Source: Nitrospirota bacterium
GTDB lineage: Bacteria > Nitrospirota > Nitrospiria > Nitrospirales > Nitrospiraceae
Reading direction: 5' to 3'
DNA length: 64,000 bases
Assembly (NCBI GenBank): GCA_040755395.1
Contig: JBFMAX010000004.1
Coordinates: forward strand, 1 to 64,000
Below are positions 13,998-22,994 of the stretch, one piece after another (positions within the stretch are counted from its first letter, which is position 1; each line of letters opens with the position of its first letter). The position numbers and the translations under genes are program-made. Under the pieces are notes generated by a model, which searched no databases, was not told the origin of the DNA, and saw only the letters and a list, made by a program, of their open reading frames with translations.

Positions 13998-15461
13998 ATG
14001 CGCAAAGCGAAGATCGTCTGCACCATCGGCCCGGCCAGCGATTCCCCCGCGCTGCTCGATCAGCTCATCGAGAGCGGGATGGACGCCGCGCGGCTGAACT
14101 TCTCGCACGGCAGTCATGAGTCGCATGGGCGCGCCCTTCACGCGGTTCGCGCGGCAGCCGAGCGTCGCCGGGTCGCGGTGGCCGTCATCCTGGATCTCCA
14201 AGGACCGCGGATTCGCGTCGGTGAGCTGGATGACGGTGGGGTGGATGTCGTGCCCGGTCAGCAGGTGATTCTGCAGACCATGCTGTTGCGTTCCGGCGGC
14301 CAGATCGGCGCCCACACCGTCGCGCGGGCGGGAACCCCCGGCGACGTTCCCGAGATACCGGTGACCTACCCCTACCTGGCGCGCGATGTCCAGCCCGGGG
14401 CCCGGATTTTCATCGATGACGGGCTGGTCGAGATGAAGGCGAATCGGATCTCGGGCGGCGCCGTCGAATGTACGGTCGTCGCCGGCGGTCGGATCGCCTC
14501 CCATAAGGGTATCAACCTCCCCGGCACACGGGTCAGCGCTCCGACGCTGACCGACAAGGATCGAGAAGACCTGCGGTTCGGCATCGCGCAGGGGGTGGAT
14601 TACGTGGCGCTCTCGTTCGTGCGGGGGCCGGAAGACATTCTTGACGCAAAGAACCTGATCGCGGACTGCGGCGGCGATCAGCCGGTCATCGCGAAGATCG
14701 AGCGGGCGGAGGCTATCACGGCCCTGGATGCGATTCTGGAGCAAGCCGACGGGGTCATGATCGCGCGCGGCGATCTCGGAGTCGAGATGGGGCCGGAAGC
14801 CGTGCCGGTTCTGCAAAAACGCGTCATCGCGGAAGCGAATGGTCGCCGTCGCCTCGTGATTACCGCGACCCAGATGCTGGAATCCATGACCCACAAGACC
14901 AGGCCGACCAGGGCGGAAGCCTCGGATGTCGCGAACGCCGTCTTTGACGGAACCGATGCCGTGATGCTGTCCGCGGAAACGGCCATCGGACGGTATCCGG
15001 TCGAGGCGGTGCGTGTGATGGATCGCATTATTCGGGCGGCGGAAGAAGGCACCGGGCCGGCGTTCGCGCGTCGGGCCGACGACGGCCGCGGCGAAGTCTC
15101 CTTTCCCGAAGCCATCTGCACGTCGGCGTCGGCGGCCGCCTCCGCGGTGGGCGCCAGCGCCATCGTGGCTTTCAGCGAATTGGGCATGACGGCTCGTCTC
15201 GTCTCCAAGCAGCGTCCGCACGCGCCGATCATCGCCTTTACCCCGTTCGGAGCGGTCCGGCAACGGATGGCGCTCTATTGGGGCGTGATTCCCCACACGA
15301 TGCCGCAGATCAACCAGACCGACGAGCGGGTGAGCGAAGCCGAACGACGGTTAAAGGCGGAAGGGCTCGTCAAAGCCGGGCAGCGGATCGTGATCTTGTC
15401 GGGGACCCAGATCGGCCGGCCCGGCGGGACCAACCTGATGAAATTGCACGAAGTGACGTGA
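13998..15461 (+). CDS. pyk: Pyruvate kinase
   Basis: The enzyme converts phosphoenolpyruvate and ADP to pyruvate and ATP. From ATG at 13998 the product has 487 residues and begins MRKAKIVCTIGPAS, the canonical start. Further signatures are AARLNFSHGSHE, the catalytic IAKIERAEAI, GVMIARGDLGVEMG and TQMLESMTHKTRPTRAEASDVANAVFDG. The C-terminal allosteric domain is present (SASAAASAVGASAIVAFSELGMTARLVSKQRP). A longer frame upstream has no family match. Its divergent partner is the phosphofructokinase fusion. Confidence 0.95.
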   Translation: MRKAKIVCTIGPASDSPALLDQLIESGMDAARLNFSHGSHESHGRALHAVRAAAERRRVAVAVILDLQGPRIRVGELDDGGVDVVPGQQVILQTMLLRSGGQIGAHTVARAGTPGDVPEIPVTYPYLARDVQPGARIFIDDGLVEMKANRISGGAVECTVVAGGRIASHKGINLPGTRVSAPTLTDKDREDLRFGIAQGVDYVALSFVRGPEDILDAKNLIADCGGDQPVIAKIERAEAITALDAILEQADGVMIARGDLGVEMGPEAVPVLQKRVIAEANGRRRLVITATQMLESMTHKTRPTRAEASDVANAVFDGTDAVMLSAETAIGRYPVEAVRVMDRIIRAAEEGTGPAFARRADDGRGEVSFPEAICTSASAAASAVGASAIVAFSELGMTARLVSKQRPHAPIIAFTPFGAVRQRMALYWGVIPHTMPQINQTDERVSEAERRLKAEGLVKAGQRIVILSGTQIGRPGGTNLMKLHEVT

Positions 15462-15598
15462 ACACCGATCGTCAACGGTCAATCGTCATTCGTCAATCGA
15501 TTCAGACCGCGCGCATTCACGATTGACATATGACCAGTGACGGCCGGTGCATCTTGTCGGAATGTCCGCCTGGACCATTGACGAATGACGATTGACGA

Positions 15599-16153
15599 AT
15601 GACGAAACACCGGTGGCTGCGACTCACGATAGTGAGCCTCCTGGGTGTCGTGTTGGCGGCGGGCCCGGGGTTCACCCAGACCGGGTCGATCGCGAATTCG
15701 CCGGCTGAGGTGGTCAAGAAATACCTTTCGCTGGATGCCCGAGGGGCTCGGTTAGACGGCATGTCCTTCGACGCGGTCGTGCCGTACATCGGGTGGAAGG
15801 AAGAACCGGCCTGGGGGCATGTCGTCGTGATCGAGAGCTACGTCGTGCCCGAGCAGTTGAAGCAATGGGAGATCGTCAACATGCTGGAGGTCGTGATTCC
15901 CGTCGAGTTCCGGGTGCTCGGCGCCGTCTACCTGGAGACGGCGTCGTTCATCCCGGAGGACGCGACCGAACAGGTCAAGATCCGAGTCCGGGCGGTGAAG
16001 AACCGCTGGCGGATCGTCGAGCCGATCCTGCCGCCTCACGTGGGGCAGAAGCGCATGCTCAACTTCGTGCGGGAGGCCATCCTGCAGGAATCCGATGCCG
16101 GCCGCCGCGCGCGACTGGCCGCGCTCCGGGACGAATTGCGAAAGGCGAAGTGA
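15599..16153 (+). CDS. Exported protein of unknown function
   Basis: The 184-residue product starts with a signal peptide (MTKHRWLRLTIVSLLGVVLAAGPGFTQT). A mixed alpha/beta domain of about 150 residues follows, with EVVKKYLSLDARGARLDGMSF and KIRVRAVKNRWRIVEPILPPHVG. No catalytic motif is seen. The stop codon is directly followed by the start of the phosphoglycolate phosphatase gene, so the two are co-transcribed. The start lies in a run of TGACGAA heptamer repeats. Confidence 0.7.
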   Translation: MTKHRWLRLTIVSLLGVVLAAGPGFTQTGSIANSPAEVVKKYLSLDARGARLDGMSFDAVVPYIGWKEEPAWGHVVVIESYVVPEQLKQWEIVNMLEVVIPVEFRVLGAVYLETASFIPEDATEQVKIRVRAVKNRWRIVEPILPPHVGQKRMLNFVREAILQESDAGRRARLAALRDELRKAK

Positions 16154-16804
16154 ATGGCCAAGAAAGCGCCGGTTGATCTCCTGATCTTCGACCTGGACGG
16201 GACGCTGATCGAGTCCAAGTGGGACATCGCCCACTCGGTCAACCTCACGCTGGAGGAACTCGGGCTGCCCCGCCGCCCGCAGGAAGAAATCTTCGGGTTC
16301 GTGGGGGACGGCGTCAAGCGCCTGCTGCGGCTGGCGGTCGGCGAGGAGAACCAGGCCGAGTACGAGGAGGCCTTGCGCGTCTTTCGCGGCCATTACCTGG
16401 CGCACTGCCTGGACCGCACCCGGTTTTATCCGGGCGTCGAGACGGCGCTCGCGCATTTCGCCGACAAGCACAAGGCGGTGGCGACCAACAAATCCATGGA
16501 ATACACCAAGGTGATTCTGGACGGGTTGGGGAGCCACCACTTCGCTTATGTGATCGGCGGCGACGACGGCTACGGGCTGAAGCCCGAACCGGGGATGCTG
16601 CTGAAAATCATGGAGGCGTTGCGCGTCCCTCGGGAGCGGACCGTGCTGATCGGCGACAGCACCAACGACATCAACGGCGGGCACAACGCCGGCATCCGCG
16701 TCTGCGCGGTCGGCTACGGGATGGGGAATCGCGAGAAGATGGCGGCCTGCCAACCTGACTGGTTCATCGAACGACCGGAAGAATTGATGGAGATCTTTAT
16801 ATGA
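16154..16804 (+). CDS. gph: HAD-family phosphoglycolate phosphatase
   Basis: The 216-residue HAD hydrolase has motif I FDLDGTL (Asp nucleophile), motif II ATNKS, and motifs III and IV KPEPGM and IGDSTNDINGGHNAG. The cap between motifs I and II is the helical type of phosphoglycolate phosphatases (FVGDGVKRLL is the hallmark). It would remove 2-phosphoglycolate, a by-product of Rubisco or of DNA repair. The start abuts the preceding stop and the end overlaps the next frame by four bases. Confidence 0.85.
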   Translation: MAKKAPVDLLIFDLDGTLIESKWDIAHSVNLTLEELGLPRRPQEEIFGFVGDGVKRLLRLAVGEENQAEYEEALRVFRGHYLAHCLDRTRFYPGVETALAHFADKHKAVATNKSMEYTKVILDGLGSHHFAYVIGGDDGYGLKPEPGMLLKIMEALRVPRERTVLIGDSTNDINGGHNAGIRVCAVGYGMGNREKMAACQPDWFIERPEELMEIFI

Positions 16805-16881
16805 AGAAGAAAACGTTCCTCGTCTCTCGTCTCTCGTCGTTCGTCGCTCCTTCCTTGCGAGATACGCTTTACGCTTCACGT

Positions 16882-18447
16882 ATGACGACGCTAATTTTCG
16901 TCCTGACCCTCGGCCTCAGCCTTAACCTGAGCCTCGATCTGCTGCACGCCGACATGTCCGGGCTGGCGGAGCGGGTCATCGAGCATCAACTCTCGAACGG
17001 CATGAAGGTGCTGATGGTCGAACGGCACCAGACGCCGGTCGTCTCGATCAACCTCACCTTCGGCGTCGGCGGCATGAACGAACACACCGGCCGCACCGGC
17101 GTGGCCCATTTCTATGAACACATGGCCTTCAAAGGCACCAGGAGGGTCGGCACGAAGGATTACGAGAAAGAACGCCCGCTGCTGGAGGAGTTGCATCGGC
17201 TCGGCAGCGAAATCGAGCGGCGGCAGCGGGAAGCGGCGGCGGTGAAAACGTCGGGCAGGAAGGAAGCCGACGGCGCGCCTGCGCTCGATCAGCTCATGCA
17301 GCGATTCCAAGAACTGCAAGACAAGGCCGGCGAGTACGTGGTCGGCAACGAGATGGCGCTGCTGTACCAGCGTCACGGCGCGGTGGGGCTGAACGCCGCC
17401 ACGGGCAAGGACCTCACACGTTACATGGTCAGCCTGCCTTCGAACCGGCTGCCGCTGTGGGCGGCCCTGGAGGCGGACCGCATGGCCCACCCGGTGCTGC
17501 GCGAATTTTATAAGGAACGCAGCGTCGTGATGGAAGAGCGGCGGCTTCGGACGGACGACAATCCCCACGGGCTCTTGTTCGAGGCCTTCACGGCCGCCGC
17601 GTTTCAGGCCCATCCGTACGGACTTCCGACCATCGGGTGGGCGTCGGACATTCAAGCGCTCACGCCCGCGGCGACCGAGGAGTTCTTCAAGACCTATTAT
17701 GGGCCGGCAGGGGCCACGGTCGCCATCGTCGGCGACATCGACCCGAAAGAGGTGATCGATCTGCTCCAACGGACGTTCGGCACCATTCCCCCGACGCCGC
17801 CCCCGCCGCCGGTCGTGACGGTCGAGCCGCAACAGCGCGGCGAACGCCGGGTCGAAGTCGAGTTCGACGCGGAGCCGACGCTGCTGATCGGGTATCACAA
17901 GCCGGGCATCGGGCATCCCGACGATTTCGTCTTCGACGTGATCGACGCGGTGCTGTCGGACGGCGTGACCTCCCGCCTGTACAGCCGTCTGGTGCGGGAC
18001 AAGCGCCTTGCGGTCTCCGTCGTGACGGACACCAATTACCCCGGCGTGCGGGCGCCCAACCTGTTCGTGATCAGCGCCACGCCGTTGGCGCCTCACACCG
18101 CCGCCGAGGTGGAAGCGGCGATTTATGAAGAGTTGGAACGGTTGAAGACCGAGCCGGTGACGCCGCAGGAACTGGAAAAGGTGCTGAACAACCTGGACGC
18201 CTCGCTCGTCCGGTCGCTCCGGTCGAACGGCGGGCTGGCCTCGCAGTTGGCCTTTTATCAGACGGTCGCCGGAGACTGGCGATACGTCATCGAGGCGCGC
18301 GATCGCATCGCCAAGGTGACCCCGGAGGACATTCAGCGGGTGGTGACCCAGTATCTGAAGAAATCCAATCGAACCGTCGCGACGCTGGTCAAGACCCCCG
18401 CCAATCGCAAAGTCGCGGCGAAGGCGGGCGTCGAGGTGAAGCCATGA
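16882..18447 (+). CDS. M16 zinc peptidase, catalytic subunit
   Basis: The 521-residue product has a signal-like N-terminus (MTTLIFVLTLGLSLNLSLDLLHADMSG), then the inverted zinc motif HFYEH with its distant Glu in LEADRM, and the RLYSRLVRDKRLAVSV region of M16 peptidases. An insertion of about 80 charged, coiled-coil-like residues follows HFYEH. The longer frame from 16801 covers CGTCTCT heptamer repeats, so ATG at 16882 is preferred. It forms a pair with the next gene, the usual two-subunit pitrilysin/processing-peptidase arrangement of periplasmic M16B proteases. Confidence 0.88.
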   Translation: MTTLIFVLTLGLSLNLSLDLLHADMSGLAERVIEHQLSNGMKVLMVERHQTPVVSINLTFGVGGMNEHTGRTGVAHFYEHMAFKGTRRVGTKDYEKERPLLEELHRLGSEIERRQREAAAVKTSGRKEADGAPALDQLMQRFQELQDKAGEYVVGNEMALLYQRHGAVGLNAATGKDLTRYMVSLPSNRLPLWAALEADRMAHPVLREFYKERSVVMEERRLRTDDNPHGLLFEAFTAAAFQAHPYGLPTIGWASDIQALTPAATEEFFKTYYGPAGATVAIVGDIDPKEVIDLLQRTFGTIPPTPPPPPVVTVEPQQRGERRVEVEFDAEPTLLIGYHKPGIGHPDDFVFDVIDAVLSDGVTSRLYSRLVRDKRLAVSVVTDTNYPGVRAPNLFVISATPLAPHTAAEVEAAIYEELERLKTEPVTPQELEKVLNNLDASLVRSLRSNGGLASQLAFYQTVAGDWRYVIEARDRIAKVTPEDIQRVVTQYLKKSNRTVATLVKTPANRKVAAKAGVEVKP

Positions 18448-18500
18448 AGCGCGTGACACGTGAAACGTTACGCGTGAAGTGGCGGGAACAGAGGGGATTT

Positions 18501-19970
18501 ATGTCGAACCGGTTTGCGGCAATGCCGACTGTGGTGGGCACAATCGTCGTGTGGATATTCATGACGGTCAATGGTGTCTCGGGCGCCTTTGCGGCCCATG
18601 TGGCGCAGACCGATCCGCGGCTCATGCGCTTCGCGCCGGTGGAGTTCAATCCGCCCGAGCCGGAGCGGCTGGTTTTGGACAACGGCATGGTGGTGTACCT
18701 GCTGGAAGATCACGAACTGCCGCTGGTCACCGTCCAGGCCATCATACGGACCGGTAGTTGGCTCGATCCGGCCGACAAGATCGGATTGGCCGGGTTGACC
18801 GGCGTGGTCATGCGCACGGGCGGGTCCAAGCGGATGTCCGCAGCGGACACGGACGAGGAACTCGAACGGCTGGCGGCCACGATCACGATCGGCATCGGCA
18901 AAGAATCCGGCTCCGCCATGCTGGATGTGCTGAAAAAGGATCTCAAGCGGGGGCTGCAGATCTTCGCCGACTTGCTGCGGATGCCGGCGTTCGAGCCGGA
19001 TCGAGTCGAATTGGCCAAGCTCCAGGCGATCGAAAGCATCCGGCGCCGGCAGGACAGTCCGCAATCGATCGCCGGGCGGGAGTTCGCCAAGCTGATCTAT
19101 GGCGCCGATCATCCCAGCGCGCGGGAAAGCACGATCGAATCCGTCACGCGCGTGACCCGTGATGATCTCGTGGCGTTCCACCAGCGGACGGTCCATCCTA
19201 ACGGGATCATCCTCGGCATCACCGGCGACTTCGACAAGGCGGATGTGCTGGCCGCGTTGCGGGAGCTGTTCGGGGACTGGCCCAAAGGCGACGTGCCGGA
19301 ATTGAAGATCCCCGAGGTCGTCGATGCGGGTGCCGACGGCGCCAAACCGATGGTCCGCTATATCAGCAAGGACACCTCGCAGACGCACCTGCGCGTGGGG
19401 CATCTCACCATCAAAGAGAACGATCCCGACTATCCGGCCCTTTCCCTGCTCAACGACATTCTCGGCGGCAGTTCCTTTCGCAGCCGGTTGTTCCGGGACG
19501 TGCGGACCAAACGGGGGCTGGCCTACTCCGTCGGCAGCGGGCTGCGGGTGAGCACGCACGATCAGGGGGTGTGGTATCTGCGCGCCGAGACCAAGCTGTC
19601 CACGACGCACGAAGTCATCGACCGGTTCATCGCCAACGTCGAGCGGTTGCGTAGGGAGCCGGTAACGGACGACGAATTGGAAGAGGCGAAGGAAGCCTTC
19701 GTCAATTCGTTCGTCTTCTCCTTCACCAGCGCTTCGAGCATCGTGGGGCGGCTGATGGGGTTGGAATATGACGGCTTGCCGAAGGATTTTCTCCAGCAGC
19801 TTCGCGACCAGGTGGTGAAACTGACCAAAGACGACCTCCTCCGGGCGGCGAGCAAACATCTCCATCCCGAGAGATTCAGGATTCTCGCGGTCGGCTCCGC
19901 CGAGACGTTGCCGCGCCTGCTGTCGGCGTTCGGGGAGGTGAAGGAGATTAAGTTGGCTCCGGAGGGATAA
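18501..19970 (+). CDS. M16 peptidase-like, non-catalytic partner
   Basis: The 489-residue protein starts at ATG 18501 after GAGGGG and has a signal peptide (PTVVGTIVVWIFMTVNGVSGAFA). It keeps the M16 fold (LVLDNGMVVYLLEDHELPLVTVQAIIRTGSW, SSFRSRLFRDVRTKRGLAYSVGSGL). The HxxEH zinc motif is absent at the expected place (GLAGLTGVVMRTGG). This is typical of the regulatory subunit that helps the catalytic one to bind substrate. It follows the catalytic gene with a short overlap of frames. Confidence 0.85.
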   Translation: MSNRFAAMPTVVGTIVVWIFMTVNGVSGAFAAHVAQTDPRLMRFAPVEFNPPEPERLVLDNGMVVYLLEDHELPLVTVQAIIRTGSWLDPADKIGLAGLTGVVMRTGGSKRMSAADTDEELERLAATITIGIGKESGSAMLDVLKKDLKRGLQIFADLLRMPAFEPDRVELAKLQAIESIRRRQDSPQSIAGREFAKLIYGADHPSARESTIESVTRVTRDDLVAFHQRTVHPNGIILGITGDFDKADVLAALRELFGDWPKGDVPELKIPEVVDAGADGAKPMVRYISKDTSQTHLRVGHLTIKENDPDYPALSLLNDILGGSSFRSRLFRDVRTKRGLAYSVGSGLRVSTHDQGVWYLRAETKLSTTHEVIDRFIANVERLRREPVTDDELEEAKEAFVNSFVFSFTSASSIVGRLMGLEYDGLPKDFLQQLRDQVVKLTKDDLLRAASKHLHPERFRILAVGSAETLPRLLSAFGEVKEIKLAPEG

Positions 19971-19977
19971 CGCGGGG

Positions 19978-20210
19978 CTGGTCCATCGAGGCGGTGAACT
20001 CCGCTTCAGCGCGGCCCCGCCTAGCTGCTGTAGCTACCGGGCGAACGGCTGCGGCGCCTCCCATCCCCCACATCTGAATGTGGGGTGTTTTCCGATCCGC
20101 CGATACCTGTTTCAGCAGGCATCGGCGGTCGGGCCTCGCTCGTTCGTCCGCTACGCACATCAGCACGGCGCGTCCGCGAAGGCGCTCCGTCCACCGCCTC
20201 GATGGACCAA
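19978..20210. repeat. Long palindromic element E1
   Basis: GGTCCATCGAGGCGGTG (19980-19996) recurs exactly inverted at 20192-20208, and the inner arms continue to pair imperfectly. The whole 230 bases can therefore fold back on itself. Smaller hairpins fill the centre (20066-20085 and 20096-20133). It begins within ten bases of the M16 stop codon and is followed by AT-rich DNA. No gene is contained. Confidence 0.7.
20066..20090 (+). terminator. Rho-independent terminator-like hairpin in E1
   Basis: CCCCACAT-CTGA-ATGTGGGG followed by TGTTTT forms a perfect eight-pair stem with a four-base loop. It would end transcription of the M16 pair. Confidence 0.6.
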
Positions 20211-20260
20211 GCTCGTACAGAAGCAAGATCGTTCTCGTGTGATGAATGTTAGGTAAGCCA

Positions 20261-20554
20261 ATGCCAAGATATTCTGAACCCATAATCCCCAAGTTCGTCG
20301 AGATCGTCGAAATCGTCGAAAGTAAATTCAGAGTCGTACGGGCCAGCACTTCGAACATACTCCATTTGTTTAGAGACACTGAGGGATCAATTGCGAGCCT
20401 GAGCGACCTGCAAAGCATTATGAGAGACATTGCTGGGCCGGGAGACTTTGGTCTATGCGTTCTTGAAAGCGAAGTTGACTTTTGGAGTCCCAGCGAAACC
20501 GTCTTACGGAAATTGAAAGACGATTATGCACACGATGGGCGATGGTGTTGCTAG
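20261..20554 (+). CDS. AT-rich unknown gene, possibly frameshifted
   Basis: The 97-residue product (MPRYSEPIIPKFVEIVEIVESKFRVV and so on) is coded in DNA clearly poorer in GC than its surroundings, suggesting recent transfer. A second frame at 20482-20727 (ENSPTVGFFYNSEEVTNSIPGWYANL) overlaps its end and looks protein-like, so the two may be halves of one broken gene. The start follows GTTAGGT, which also resembles an integron core. No family is recognised. Confidence 0.4.
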   Translation: MPRYSEPIIPKFVEIVEIVESKFRVVRASTSNILHLFRDTEGSIASLSDLQSIMRDIAGPGDFGLCVLESEVDFWSPSETVLRKLKDDYAHDGRWCC

Positions 20555-21023
20555 AGAATTCTCCCACGGTTGGATTTTTCTACAACTCCGAAGAGGTCAC
20601 GAATTCGATCCCTGGTTGGTACGCCAATCTTAGGATTACCAAATCCAACTTGGGTGGTTGCAGGTCGTTTTGTGGTATGGAGACGTTCTGGGAATTACCG
20701 GATGAGGCAGTTATCGGGGGAAAATGAACTTGGTTGCCGTCTGCCGATTAGATTTGGACTTGTTCGAGGCCAGTACTGTCCGGCCAAATCACAAATGGTC
20801 ATTTATGTAGTTCTAACCAATTGATTCATAATGGGGTCGGTTTTCTCTTCATGTTCAAGTCGGAGACACGTTAACAATTGCGAAACGGCGCTCTGGTATT
20901 GGCTAAAAGTGACGTCATGCCATTTTCAACCGGACGCTACTGGTTCGAGGCGTCTACTTTGTATAGGCCTGACGGGCAGCGGGAACGGTGTGTTAGAATC
21001 GCGGCGATGAAGCGAGGCGGTCT
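20555..21023. other. AT-rich stretch without a clear intact gene
   Basis: Apart from the possible continuation frame to 20727, no convincing gene is seen. GC content rises again at about 20940. TTAGAAT at 20994-21000 may be a -10 box for the hicBA pair. Confidence 0.4.
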
Positions 21024-21299
21024 ATGAAACGGACCCATGCACTTGCCGAAAAGATTGAGCCGATCATCTACGAATTCCCGGTGAGGTATCAACACGACCG
21101 GACTGGGTGGATGGCGTGGCCAGAGGGGCTGCCTGTCACAGCCATTGCGCCGACGAAGACCGGAGTGCGTCGGAAACTCAGAGGCGCGGTCAAGGCGTAC
21201 TTTCGCAGCACACTTCGTTATGGCGATCCCTTGCCTCCTCCGCCGCGTCGAGTTCCTGCCGAGGCTGACACAATTATGGTCTGCGCGTGGCCAAGCTGA
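21024..21299 (+). CDS. hicB: HicB-like antitoxin
   Basis: The 91-residue protein has the short RNase H-like core of HicB antitoxins: EFPVRYQHDRTGWMAWPEGLPVTAIAPTKTGVRRKLRGAVKAYF, the region that begins as one strand and ends in a helix. It overlaps a HicA-like toxin gene by 13 bases. Here the antitoxin gene comes first. A GAGG lies before the start. Assignment rests on this context together with the weak sequence similarity. Confidence 0.65.
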   Translation: MKRTHALAEKIEPIIYEFPVRYQHDRTGWMAWPEGLPVTAIAPTKTGVRRKLRGAVKAYFRSTLRYGDPLPPPPRRVPAEADTIMVCAWPS

Positions 21300-21493
21300 G
21301 GGACCTGCTTCGGTTCCTCAAAGCCCACGGTTGGGAGCAAGATCGGCAGGAGTCTAGTCATCGAGTGTGGCGTCACCGCGATGGCCGGCGCATCGTGATC
21401 GCAGCGCATGAGAGCCAAGAACTCAGCCGGTCCAAGCTGTCAAAGATCCTCAAAGATGCCGGCCACACCTTGGAAGACTTTTTCGGCCGCTGA
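21287..21493 (+). CDS. hicA: HicA-family toxin
   Basis: The 68-residue protein matches the HicA (YcfA) dsRNA-binding fold: KLRDLLRFLKAHGWEQDRQESSHRVWRHRDGRRIVIAAHESQELSRSKLSKILKDAG. The catalytic His is in SSHRVWRH. HicA toxins bind and cleave mRNA. It starts with GTG inside the end of hicB. The start context gives translational coupling so the toxin is made only with its antitoxin. Confidence 0.85.
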   Translation: MAKLRDLLRFLKAHGWEQDRQESSHRVWRHRDGRRIVIAAHESQELSRSKLSKILKDAGHTLEDFFGR

Positions 21494-21545
21494 GAGCTTT
21501 CTTCCCTACGACAGTCGTCTTATCTACGCTGAGATCGTTTGACCA

Positions 21546-22061
21546 ATGGACAAGACAAGTCTCACGATCACCGTCGTCCAAGGCAGCATTCTCGACGCGG
21601 AGGCTGAGGTGATCGTCAATGCGGCGAACAGCCAGGGCGTCATGGGCGGCGGGGTCGCGGGCGTGATCAAGCGGGCGGCGGGGCAGGAGGTGGAGGCGGA
21701 GGCGAGGAAGCAGGCGCCGATTCCGGTGGGGAGCGCGGTACTGACCTCCGGAGGCAAGACCAAGTTCAGGGGGATCATTCACGCGCCGACGATGCCGGGG
21801 CCGGCCATGCGGATTCCCGCGCAGAACGTCGCGGCGGCGACGAAGGCGGCGTTGGCGTTGGCGGATGAGAAGAACTTCGAGTCGATCGCCGTTCCGGGCA
21901 TGGGCACCGGCGTCGGCGGAGTCGCGCACGAGGAAGCGGCCCGGCTCATGGTGCACGAGATCCGCGCCTTTTCGGCGCGCTCGCTGCGCACGGTTATCCT
22001 CGTCGATGTGGATGAGCACATGGTGAACGCGTGGCGCCTTGCGCTAGCTAATAGCGAATAG
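21546..22061 (+). CDS. Macro-domain protein (ADP-ribose binding or deacylation)
   Basis: The 171-residue protein is a stand-alone macro domain: VVQGSILDAEAEVIVNAANSQGVMGGGVAGVIKRAAG, and later SIAVPGMGTGVGGVAHEEAARLM. Such proteins bind ADP-ribose and often hydrolyse O-acetyl-ADP-ribose or remove ADP-ribose from proteins. The NAAN and GGGVAG motifs are intact. The last residues (ALANSE) are encoded in a heptamer repeat array. The upstream neighbours are hicBA; no functional link is evident. Confidence 0.9.
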   Translation: MDKTSLTITVVQGSILDAEAEVIVNAANSQGVMGGGVAGVIKRAAGQEVEAEARKQAPIPVGSAVLTSGGKTKFRGIIHAPTMPGPAMRIPAQNVAAATKAALALADEKNFESIAVPGMGTGVGGVAHEEAARLMVHEIRAFSARSLRTVILVDVDEHMVNAWRLALANSE

Positions 22062-22136
22062 CCAATAGCGGGTAGCACGAAGCAGAAAGCGTTGAACCAC
22101 TTTCCTCTGTGCTATTCGCTCCCAGCTTTATTTTTT

Positions 22137-22982
22137 ATGCCGCTCGAAGACGACTTTTGCGACATCATCAAAAAGGCGCGAACCGGTCAAGGGTTGACGG
22201 TGGGGGACCTGGCCCGCATGACCGGTCTGCCCGGGCACGACATCACCGCGCTGGAGCGCGGCGATCAACCGAGGGACCGCGAGGAGGTGCACGCGATCGC
22301 CAAGGCATTGGGTCTCAGGCCCGAGCCCTTGGAGACCATCGCGTCGAAGGGCTGGATGCCCGAGCCGGCGCCTGCGTCCATCACCTGCGTCGAAACCATC
22401 CACGGCGACATCGGCGGCTACGCCGTGAAGGGCTATGTGCTGCACGATTCGGGCGAGGCGCTGCTGATCGATACGGGCTGCAACGCCGGCGCCGTGCTCG
22501 ACTTCTTGAGCCGCCGGGGGCTGCGGCTGGTCGCCGTCTGTCTCACGCACGGCCACGCGGATCATGCGGAGGGGATCGACCGGATTCTCGCGGCGTGGCC
22601 TGTGCCCGTCTATGTGGGGCCGGACGATGTCGCGCTCCTCAACTGGAAGCCCCCGAGCGAGCGGCTTTCCGTTCCGGAAGACGGGCGAGCGATCCAGGTC
22701 GGGCGCCTGACGGTCCGGTGTCTGACTACGCCCGGGCACACGCCGGGCGGCATCTGCTACCGCGTCGAGCGCGGCGGGCAACCGATCTGCTTCGTGGGAG
22801 ACACGCTGTTCGCCGGGTCGATCGGCCGGGCCAATCCGGCAAAACTGTACCCGGTCCATCTCGAATCGGTGCGCACGCGGGTCCTGACGCTTCCGCACGA
22901 CACCGTTCTCTTCCCCGGTCATGGACCGTCCACGACGGTGCATGAGGAACTGGTGTACAATCCCTTTGCAGGAGCAGCCTGA
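22137..22982 (+). CDS. HTH - metallo-beta-lactamase-fold hydrolase fusion
   Basis: From ATG at 22137 the 281-residue product has an N-terminal XRE-type helix-turn-helix (GLTVGDLARMTGLPGHDITALERG), then from about residue 80 a metallo-beta-lactamase fold of glyoxalase II type: THGHADHAEG, TPGHTPGG, FVGDTLFAG and FPGHGP, with all zinc ligands present. Candidate activity is thioester or persulfide hydrolysis. A DNA-binding domain fused to such an enzyme is unusual and suggests a sensor of a small thiol ester. The longer frame from 22092 is in repeat DNA. Confidence 0.85.
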   Translation: MPLEDDFCDIIKKARTGQGLTVGDLARMTGLPGHDITALERGDQPRDREEVHAIAKALGLRPEPLETIASKGWMPEPAPASITCVETIHGDIGGYAVKGYVLHDSGEALLIDTGCNAGAVLDFLSRRGLRLVAVCLTHGHADHAEGIDRILAAWPVPVYVGPDDVALLNWKPPSERLSVPEDGRAIQVGRLTVRCLTTPGHTPGGICYRVERGGQPICFVGDTLFAGSIGRANPAKLYPVHLESVRTRVLTLPHDTVLFPGHGPSTTVHEELVYNPFAGAA

Positions 22983-22994
22983 GGGGGTGGCGAG

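Noticed and set aside
16891-19865. Two frames of over 460 codons opposite the M16 genes
   Set aside because: They are antisense shadows of the proteases; composition is Arg/His-rich and no family or binding site is seen.
20251-20262. GTTAGGT before the AT-rich gene as an integron junction outside the array
   Set aside because: A single seven-base match without a palindromic attC is expected by chance in 64 kb.
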